DNA from: Pseudomonadota bacterium
GTDB lineage: Bacteria > Pseudomonadota > Alphaproteobacteria > Rhizobiales > Hyphomicrobiaceae
DNA: 13,860 nt
Reading direction: 5' to 3'
Assembly: GCA_021813195.1 (NCBI GenBank)
Contig: JAKALI010000046.1
Coordinates: 1-13,860, forward strand
The translations under genes and the position numbers were made by a program. The notes under the pieces are model-generated. The model was not told the DNA's origin. It worked only from the letters and a program-made list of their open reading frames with translations, and searched no databases. Within the stretch, counting starts at the first letter, position 1. Every line of letters starts with the position of its first letter. Positions 8,330-13,860 of the stretch are shown here, one piece after another.

Positions 8330-8360
8330 GACGGCCTGACACGCGAATCGCAGGCCGGTC
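8330..8360. promoter_or_regulatory. Inverted repeat upstream of the TetR gene
   Basis: CGGCCTG (8332-8338) and CAGGCCG (8351-8357) are perfectly complementary around 12 bases. The pairing extends outward to GAC/GTC if one bulged base is allowed. A shorter palindrome, GCGAATCGC (8343-8351), is nested inside. It lies in the divergent gap about 90 bases before the TetR start. It could be an operator or a leader hairpin; there is no T-run after it. Confidence 0.35.
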
Positions 8361-8449
8361 TGCTTTGTCGTCAAGGCTTTGCCTCCGGCGCCGTAGGGCG
8401 TACTGGAGAAGTCCCCTCCACATTCTAAAGAGGTCACTTAGAACTCGAT

Positions 8450-9130
8450 ATGTCGCTCAGAGAACGCAAAAAGGCCGCTACCCGCGCAGCACTGATCGCA
8501 ACCGCACGCAGACTGTTTGCCGAGAAGGGATATGACAATGCCACGCTTGGCGAAATCTGCGAGGCCGTCCAAATCCATCCAACAACCTTCTTTTCTTATT
8601 TCCAAAGCAAGGAAGAGCTTGCCTTCGCGCGGACGCTAGACATGCTCGAGATGTTCAAGAAGGAGATGGCTGAGAAGCCTCCAGAAATCGACGCGACAAC
8701 ACTATTCTGGAATTTTATGCATGAATTCAGCCTACGGGCACGCTCCGAAGAGAGTGCCCTTATGCAAAGCATGGACGCGGTTCCGGCTCTTCGTAGCCGC
8801 TATACGAGCATCGTGCGGGCCTACGAAGACGAACTGGCCACTGCATTCGCAAGGGAAGATGGTGTTGACCCAAAGGCAGATCTCTATGCACGTCTAAAAG
8901 CTGCCGCGCTTCTCAGCACAGTAGTTGCGACCGCACGCTGGCTCGTTGAGGTCTGGGGCGCACGAGATGCATGGGGATCAGATCCAGAAATCTTCCCCAA
9001 GATGATTTTGGCAAATTTTCCTACACGCAAGCAATTTGAGACCGAACAAGCTCGGTTCATGCGCAACTCCAAGCGCAAACGATCACATACCGCCACAAAG
9101 CCCGCTCCTGTGCGAACCCGGCGCCGATAG
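8450..9130 (+). CDS. TetR/AcrR-family transcriptional regulator
   Basis: This 226-residue protein has a standard N-terminal TetR DNA-binding domain. RERKKAATRAALIATARRLF is helix 1, and TLGEICEAVQIHPTTFFSYFQSKEEL (about residues 32-57) is the helix-turn-helix. The C-terminal ligand-binding domain, about 60-205, is poorly conserved, as is usual. The last ~20 residues form a strongly basic tail (KRKR, RTRRR), which is not typical and may be disordered. The gene is divergent from the SDR-VOC-ligase operon, a common arrangement for a repressor controlling its neighbour. Its ligand is probably the pathway substrate or a CoA thioester. The start ATG 8450 has only a distant purine stretch (AAGAGG, 8428-8433), so the ribosome-binding site is weak. 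Confidence 0.92.
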   Translation: MSLRERKKAATRAALIATARRLFAEKGYDNATLGEICEAVQIHPTTFFSYFQSKEELAFARTLDMLEMFKKEMAEKPPEIDATTLFWNFMHEFSLRARSEESALMQSMDAVPALRSRYTSIVRAYEDELATAFAREDGVDPKADLYARLKAAALLSTVVATARWLVEVWGARDAWGSDPEIFPKMILANFPTRKQFETEQARFMRNSKRKRSHTATKPAPVRTRRR

Positions 9131-9215
9131 CCACTTAGTCGCGAACAGCCCGCCCGTCCGCCGGTTTCTTCCGAAGGCCTACTGGCCTAGTTCGGTAGTG
9201 CGACATTCTGCCTCA

Positions 9216-9259
9216 TACAATAAAAGCTAGTCAATAGAAAAATCATATGACTAGATAAT
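9216..9259 (+). promoter_or_regulatory. A/T-rich candidate promoter for the second AttH/CrtC-like operon
   Basis: Two -10-like hexamers occur in an A/T-rich stretch of the gap 9131-9370: TACAAT (9216-9221) and GATAAT (9254-9259), each five of six to consensus. Neither has a good -35 at standard spacing. The palindromic pair at 9227-9254 overlaps this stretch, as expected for a repressed promoter. The leader to the start codon would be about 105-145 bases. Confidence 0.35.
9227..9254. promoter_or_regulatory. Inverted repeat CTAGTCA-N14-TGACTAG, candidate operator
   Basis: CTAGTCA (9227-9233) and TGACTAG (9248-9254) form a perfect 7-base inverted pair in a 28-base frame. That length is acceptable for a TetR-family operator, including ones bound by two dimers. 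The half-site TNACTAG is shared with 8297-8303 and 8314-8320 in the SDR/TetR gap. It is therefore likely to be regulated by the adjacent TetR protein, although binding is not shown. Confidence 0.5.
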
Positions 9260-9335
9260 AAGGCAGGATCGAAAATCCGGAGCCGCAGCAAGCGAAGACG
9301 CCCAATTTAAGGGTCGCTGCAGTTCGGAAAGTATT

Positions 9336-9354
9336 TGCGCTGACGGCGAGCGCA
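9336..9354 (+). other. Small stem-loop just before the ribosome-binding site
   Basis: TGCGCT (9336-9341) and AGCGCA (9349-9354) pair perfectly around a 7-base loop, ending 2 bases before the AGGGAGAGG ribosome-binding site (9357-9365) of the next gene. It might shield or stabilise the leader. In G+C-rich DNA such short stems also arise by chance. Confidence 0.25.
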
Positions 9355-9370
9355 GCAGGGAGAGGCGCGA

Positions 9371-10375
9371 ATGGTTTTGAAGGCTTCGGATGAACTACGC
9401 CATAAATGGGATAAGGATCGTTTGTGGCGTGAGAGCTGGTACTACAACTATTCCGATCCGAAGAACGAAATCGGCGCATGGCTGTATCTGTGGATCGTAC
9501 CGAACCAGCCTCTCAAATCGGGAATGCTGGTCTGTTTCTATCACGGCATCGCGGCCCACTTTAACTCGACCGACGTTGCGTGGGGTTCTTCCGGCCACCT
9601 TCTCAAAGGATCAAACGGCAGTTGGACGTATTGCTACAAACGGGACGTGCCAGATCTCATAGATGCCGATCTCGACGACGTTGAATTGTGCGGCCTGTCG
9701 ATGAAACGGCTGAGACCGCTGAAGCAGTACCACCTACAGTTCGTCGATGGCGCCAATTGCATTTTCGATGTCGACTGCCAGTTCATGTCAGAGCCTTGGG
9801 ATTTCGACGACAACATACACCCGACGCCGCGCTGGCTAGCGAAAAACAGATACCATCGGGGCTGGAAGGCACGAGGCCGTCTCACAATCGCGGGGCAAGA
9901 TTACGAGGTGGATACAACGGGCGATTCGGACCATTCCTGGGGTACCCGGGACATGGGAATCTTCGAACAAAACAATTTGAAGACCTACGCGCTGCAGTCC
10001 CCCGATGGAGCGCTTTCGGTGAAAGCTCAGATGCTGGGGTCGCCTGGCAAAGAGTTGCCTCGCGGATATATCGCTCACAGCGAGAAAATGTGGGCTGTGA
10101 AGTCGATTATCGAAAGCTCCCGTTACACGGAAACTGGTGAAATGTACGATATCCGCTTACGCGTCGAAGACGTCGAAGGACACGTCGTTGAAGCCCATAT
10201 GGACAAGATGTACGCAGCGGTAGCGGGAGGCGGACCAAACGTCGGCTATGAAGGGGCAGGCATTTACGATGTGAAAGGCTGGGGAAAGTGCGCTGGTCTT
10301 GCGTCGTGCTGGTGGTCGAACGCTGTTACACGCGACCAGCTTCGCAACGGGGACGCGGGGAAAACTTCATCCTAG
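9371..10375 (+). CDS. AttH/CrtC-like lipocalin-fold protein, copy 2
   Basis: This 334-residue homologue of the product of 1683-2672 is collinear from MVLKA.DELRH to the C-terminus. GDSDHSWG is at 184-191 (His188), preceded by the shared segment RYHR.W.A.G.L.I.GQ.Y.VD. The C-terminal block is GYEGAGIYDVKGWG. Both copies also keep GMLV..YHG and DD.ELCGL. There is no signal peptide. The start has a strong AGGGAGAGG at 9357-9365. The stop lies 9 bases before the next dikinase-like gene, tighter than in module 1, so the two proteins are probably made together. The family handles hydrophobic molecules (CrtC hydrates carotenoids); the reaction here is unknown. The middle portion (about residues 65-95 and 200-245) differs most from copy 1, which could reflect a different ligand. 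Confidence 0.86.
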   Translation: MVLKASDELRHKWDKDRLWRESWYYNYSDPKNEIGAWLYLWIVPNQPLKSGMLVCFYHGIAAHFNSTDVAWGSSGHLLKGSNGSWTYCYKRDVPDLIDADLDDVELCGLSMKRLRPLKQYHLQFVDGANCIFDVDCQFMSEPWDFDDNIHPTPRWLAKNRYHRGWKARGRLTIAGQDYEVDTTGDSDHSWGTRDMGIFEQNNLKTYALQSPDGALSVKAQMLGSPGKELPRGYIAHSEKMWAVKSIIESSRYTETGEMYDIRLRVEDVEGHVVEAHMDKMYAAVAGGGPNVGYEGAGIYDVKGWGKCAGLASCWWSNAVTRDQLRNGDAGKTSS

Positions 10376-10384
10376 GGCACGGAC

Positions 10385-12916
10385 ATGGCTTGGATCTTCA
10401 GCCATTCCGACACGCTTTGTCTGGAAGAGCGTGTGTCGGGCGGCAAAGGTGCCTCACTTGCACACCTCCGCCGAATGGGCGCAAACGTGCCCCGCTTCTT
10501 TGTGGTTGCAGCACAAGCCCATCGTGATCTCGAACATGGTCTGACGAACGACTTTCTATCGGAATTACGAGCAGCTGTCTCCAAGTTTGATGTCGGGACG
10601 GAACTCGCAGTGCGGTCCTCCGCCATAGGAGAGGATGCGGCCGACAGCTCTTTCGCTGGCCTTTATCATACTGAGCTTCAAGTCCGCGGATTCGAAGCCA
10701 TTGTTGAAGCTATCAAAGCCTGCTGGGCGTCGTACCGCAATGTTGCCGCTCAAAAATATCGTGACGAGCGGACCTCTGAGCGCCCAGATGGCGCGATGGC
10801 AGTTGTCATCCAGGAGATGATCGTAGGCGACTGGTCTGGTGTTTCCTTTACTGCCAATCCGGTCAACCAGTCCCTTTCTGAAGGTCTGATCAATTCAGTA
10901 AGTGGGTTAGGGGAGGCGTTGGTATCCGGCAACGTGAACCCAGAAGAAATCAAAGTGAGCGCCCATGATGCGAGGATATTGGCCCGCAATCCTGGCGACC
11001 AACTGAAACCCCTCCCCGACGAAGTAGTTGCCGAAATTTGGCGTGTATCAAAGCAAATCGCGGACGAGCTTGCCTTTCCACAAGATGTTGAATGGGCGTG
11101 GCGCAATGGTAGACTGTTCGTACTCCAGAGCCGGCCTATCACAACCATCGCCGACGTCTTCTACAGCCGCATCCTCGAACCGTGGAAAGGCAATCCAGAA
11201 GCCAAGCCTGACGATCCGAATCGGATCTGGTCACGGATGCTGGCCGACGAGACCTGGGTTTCACCCATCAGCCCCTTATTTTACAATATTCACAATTCCA
11301 CGCCAGGTCGGGTCGGGTTCATACGCTCCCACGGCGACAAGTCCTACCTGCCACCAGACCTATTCAAGTATCACCGCGCAACGGCATACGCCGATATCCA
11401 GTTGATCCGGCGAATGTATGAGTATCAGCCACAGATTGCGCGCATCCGCGGCATCCTGAATTTCCTTCCAACGCACATACAGTCGGATTTCAAAAAGAGT
11501 CCGTTCCGCTGGGCAGGTCGATTAAGGCGCATGCTCAGCTACGAGTTCACAGGACGGCAAACTCGGTCACTCTTTGAAAATTATCGATACGTCAACACCC
11601 AATGGCCGGACTATGTCGCCGTAAGTAATCGCTGGCTGGATATCGATTTGGATTCCCTAAGCCTTGAGGAGTTGCGCATACATCAGGCGCTGGTGCGAGA
11701 GGAGATGGCAAAGGTCGGCGCGCCCTGCGCCATAGCGGTCCTATCACACGCGCAAGATCTGCACTTGCTCCTGACAGGTCTACTCGACAAATGGTTTGCG
11801 CACCTCGGATCGGACGGAGAAAATCTCTATGCTCGCATCAGCTCAGGCCTCGATAACAGCGAGACCGTCAAAGTGGCCGAGACCCTGTGGGGTATATCCC
11901 AAAGGATCAAAGAGCTCGGGCAGCAAGCGACTTCATGGGCTCAAAGTAGCAGATGGCGATCGTTCAAAGAAAGAGTTGAGCAGCTGGAAGGTGGGCCGGC
12001 ACTCATAGATGCCTTTGAAACCTTCTGGCGTAACCATCACCATCTGGGCTCAACTTATAAGGACGTGATTTGGCCTCGATGGGGAGACGATATCGATCAA
12101 TGTTTCGCCGTCGTGGTCGGCAATCTTGAAAGCGCTGGGCCGCGCCCCTATGAATTCAATGTGCGCAGTGCCCAGGTGCGACGCGACAGCCAGCGCGAGC
12201 TGTTGAATGCCCTGCGCGGGCCGATGGCGGCGTTCCGTCGTCGCACATTGCGCTGGCTGTTTCGATACAATGAATACTACATGTCCGTACGGGACAATCA
12301 CCGCTATTACGTGGACAGAAACTGGTACGAAATCCGGCGGATTTATCTGTCGTATGGGAAAAGGCTAACTGACCTTGGTGTACTCAAATCGCGCGATGAC
12401 GTGTTTTTTCTTGGCACCGAGGAGGTCGAAGCAGGGCTCGTCGGCACCTTAGAAGGCGAAGAAACGTCACGGAGAATCGCGGTGCGCCGCAAGGTTTGGA
12501 ATGATACCTTGCGTTCCCAGGGACCAAAATTTCTAAGGGGATGGGCGCCGCTCTTAGACACTCAGAGCGTTGCCGCAGCGGGCGCAGTCAGAAGCTTGAA
12601 CGGAATCGCGGCAAGCCCAGGTACCGCAGTCGGAACAGCTCGCGTCGTATACGACGTGCGAGAACTCCCTAACGTCAAAGACGGTGAAATTCTCGTCACG
12701 CGGCAAACGGATCCTTCATGGACAATGGTCTTTGGACGGATCAGTGGCCTTATCCTCGAAACCGGGGGAGTACTCTCGCACGGGACGTCGCTCTGTCGCG
12801 AGTACGGCTTGCCGTGCGTCACAGCGGTTGAGCAGGCGACGGTAAAAATTTCCGATGGCAGCAAAATCGAACTCATTGGGAGTGAAGGAACGATACGTCT
12901 CTTGGATATTGTTTAA
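10385..12916 (+). CDS. PEP-synthase/rifampicin-phosphotransferase-like dikinase, copy 2
   Basis: This 843-residue protein is collinear with the product of 2721-5258 (roughly 60-70% identical by eye). The ATP-grasp motifs are GGKGASL 19-25, AVRSSAIGEDAADSSFAG 75-92, SGVSFTANPVN 151-161, FPQDVEW 231-237 and LQSRPIT 247-253. The swivel domain carries GGVLSHGTSLCREYGLPCV with presumed phospho-acceptor His799. The PEP-binding barrel is again missing. Middle-domain blocks are strikingly kept between the copies: DETWVSPISPLFYN, FKYHRATAYAD, ARIRGILNFLP, HLGSDGENLYARIS, GSTYKD.IWPRWGDD and VRDNHR.YVDRNWYE. These may line the acceptor site and suggest the same substrate class. Likely role: ATP-dependent phosphorylation or activation of an organic substrate through a phosphohistidine. 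The gene is followed by the TonB receptor start after 13 bases. Confidence 0.9.
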   Translation: MAWIFSHSDTLCLEERVSGGKGASLAHLRRMGANVPRFFVVAAQAHRDLEHGLTNDFLSELRAAVSKFDVGTELAVRSSAIGEDAADSSFAGLYHTELQVRGFEAIVEAIKACWASYRNVAAQKYRDERTSERPDGAMAVVIQEMIVGDWSGVSFTANPVNQSLSEGLINSVSGLGEALVSGNVNPEEIKVSAHDARILARNPGDQLKPLPDEVVAEIWRVSKQIADELAFPQDVEWAWRNGRLFVLQSRPITTIADVFYSRILEPWKGNPEAKPDDPNRIWSRMLADETWVSPISPLFYNIHNSTPGRVGFIRSHGDKSYLPPDLFKYHRATAYADIQLIRRMYEYQPQIARIRGILNFLPTHIQSDFKKSPFRWAGRLRRMLSYEFTGRQTRSLFENYRYVNTQWPDYVAVSNRWLDIDLDSLSLEELRIHQALVREEMAKVGAPCAIAVLSHAQDLHLLLTGLLDKWFAHLGSDGENLYARISSGLDNSETVKVAETLWGISQRIKELGQQATSWAQSSRWRSFKERVEQLEGGPALIDAFETFWRNHHHLGSTYKDVIWPRWGDDIDQCFAVVVGNLESAGPRPYEFNVRSAQVRRDSQRELLNALRGPMAAFRRRTLRWLFRYNEYYMSVRDNHRYYVDRNWYEIRRIYLSYGKRLTDLGVLKSRDDVFFLGTEEVEAGLVGTLEGEETSRRIAVRRKVWNDTLRSQGPKFLRGWAPLLDTQSVAAAGAVRSLNGIAASPGTAVGTARVVYDVRELPNVKDGEILVTRQTDPSWTMVFGRISGLILETGGVLSHGTSLCREYGLPCVTAVEQATVKISDGSKIELIGSEGTIRLLDIV

Positions 12917-12918
12917 GC

Positions 12919-12924
12919 GGGAGG
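12919..12924 (+). promoter_or_regulatory. Strong ribosome-binding site that sets the receptor start
   Basis: GGGAGG sits 5 bases before ATG 12930 and directly after the dikinase-like stop (12914-12916). It favours 12930 over the in-frame ATG at 13002, which has a weaker AGGGG about 8-9 bases upstream. Confidence 0.6.
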
Positions 12925-12929
12925 AAACG

Positions 12930-13860
12930 ATGAGGCCCATAAAGCGGCCCGGGCAAACGGCGGCATCAGCTTTGTTCCACAACCAGTCAGGGGCAGAAAG
13001 CATGAGATACCCAAATAGGCGCGCGGCGAGATCATTGCATTTATTGCTTATGGTAAGCACCTGCGTGCTTACGCTACCTGTCAGCGCATCAGCACAAAGC
13101 AGCACACCGCAAGGCAAAAAGGTTGGCGGTATCGAGACTGTTGTGGTGACGGCAGAAAAAAAACAAGAGGATGTGCAGACCGTTCCGCTGTCGGTTACGC
13201 CCATTTCGGGTGGGGAGATGCAGAAGCTGCATGTTCAGGACTTCAAAGATATTACTGGTATGGTTCCTAATGTCCAGGTTCAGGTAAATGCAGGACTTAG
13301 CCTAGCGGCGTCTTATGTCATCCGCGGCATTGGTATTGCTGCGAACCCATCGCCGTACGTAGGCACTGAAGTAGGAACAGTCATAGATGGAGTCGTCCAA
13401 ACCGTAAATGAGCTGGGGCTTATTGATCAGTTTGATGTTGATCGAATCGAGGTTCTCCGCGGTCCGCAAGGAACGCTGTTTGGCGCCAATACGACCGGTG
13501 GCGTAATCAATGTCGTGACGCGCCAGCCGACAGGAAAATACGGCGCCTATGGCACGGTTACTTTCGGCAGCTATAACGAGTTGGATGGCGCGCTAGCAGT
13601 CAACTTCCCGATCAGCGACGATCTCGCCGGGAAAATATCTTTCTCGCACCGCGCCCGCGATGGCTTCTATACCAACCTCTACACTGGAAGCCGAATCGGC
13701 GGAATCGATAGTAATCAGCTTCGCGCGTACCTGAAATGGACGCCAACGGAAAATTTCGACGCCACGCTGGAATATTACTTCCAGAACAAGGGCTTCATCG
13801 CGGCCGGCGCTTATTACAAGAACATCAAGAACCGCATCATCAGCCAGAGCGACGTCGAGA
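12930..13860 (+). CDS. TonB-dependent outer-membrane receptor, N-terminal part (3' end outside window)
   Basis: The frame is open from ATG 12930 to the window end (310 full codons). A hydrophobic core (LHLLLMVSTCVLTLPV) precedes an ASA|QS cleavage site after about residue 55. The n-region is long with this start; the alternative ATG 13002 would give an ordinary 31-residue signal peptide. A TonB-box-like IETVVVTAEKK (68-78) follows. The plug domain contains VIRGIG, the RIEVLRGPQGTLFGANTTGGVINVVT motif and the first barrel strands. RDGFYTNLY and AYLKWTP match the start of the receptor at 1-1613, so the two are paralogues. From about residue 282 (13773) the sequence no longer follows the first receptor. 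YYFQNKGFIAAGAYYKNIKN resembles a late barrel strand, and codon usage changes. It is last in the operon with the AttH/CrtC-like and dikinase-like genes. It imports an unknown ligand. Confidence 0.9.
   Translation, partial: MRPIKRPGQTAASALFHNQSGAESMRYPNRRAARSLHLLLMVSTCVLTLPVSASAQSSTPQGKKVGGIETVVVTAEKKQEDVQTVPLSVTPISGGEMQKLHVQDFKDITGMVPNVQVQVNAGLSLAASYVIRGIGIAANPSPYVGTEVGTVIDGVVQTVNELGLIDQFDVDRIEVLRGPQGTLFGANTTGGVINVVTRQPTGKYGAYGTVTFGSYNELDGALAVNFPISDDLAGKISFSHRARDGFYTNLYTGSRIGGIDSNQLRAYLKWTPTENFDATLEYYFQNKGFIAAGAYYKNIKNRIISQSDVE

Noticed and set aside
12716..13204. Minus-strand open frame spanning the dikinase end and the receptor start
   Set aside because: It overlaps two supported plus-strand genes, including the strong ribosome-binding site at 12919-12924. 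No recognisable protein features.
1..13860. Composite transposon bounded by the two receptor copies
   Set aside because: The receptor parts are paralogous, not identical repeats. No transposase, terminal inverted repeats or target-site duplications were found.

Overview
The window comes from a Gram-negative bacterium: two genes encode TonB-dependent outer-membrane receptors. Base composition is moderate to high G+C. The gene types (TonB receptors with a VVTAEKK-type N-terminus, AttH/CrtC-like lipocalins, SDR, AMP-ligase) fit a proteobacterium that degrades hydrophobic compounds, for example a sphingomonad-like alphaproteobacterium or a Steroidobacter/Nevskia-like gammaproteobacterium. The sequence alone does not fix the genus. 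No tRNA, rRNA, CRISPR array, transposase or insertion sequence was seen.

Layout. (A) 1-5258, + strand: the 3' part of a TonB-dependent receptor, an AttH/CrtC-like protein with a GDSDHSWG motif (1683-2672), and an 845-residue dikinase-like phosphotransferase (2721-5258) with an N-terminal PPDK/PEP-synthase ATP-grasp and a C-terminal phosphohistidine swivel domain. (B) 5434-8255, - strand: a compact operon of a short-chain dehydrogenase, a VOC/glyoxalase-fold protein and an acyl-CoA ligase, transcribed toward module A. (C) 8450-9130, + strand: a TetR-type regulator divergent from operon B. (D) 9371-13860, + strand: a second copy of the module in a different order: AttH/CrtC-like protein, dikinase-like protein, then the 5' part of a second TonB receptor that runs off the window end.

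Reading of the system. The paired lipocalin-like and dikinase-like genes occur twice, each with a TonB receptor, around a small catabolic operon and a regulator. A reasonable inference is import of a bulky hydrophobic ligand, followed by intracellular handling or activation by the dikinase pair, then oxidation (SDR) and CoA-thioester formation (ligase), under a TetR repressor that senses the substrate or its CoA ester. A TNACTAG motif occurs twice in the SDR/TetR divergent gap and as an inverted pair upstream of module D, so one regulator could control both. The substrate is unknown; steroids, terpenoids or other polycyclic or aromatic lipids are guesses from gene content.

The last ~80 bases deserve caution. 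Near 13773-13781 the second receptor stops resembling the first, switches to what looks like a late-barrel strand, and its codon usage changes abruptly. This suggests a recombination or assembly junction.
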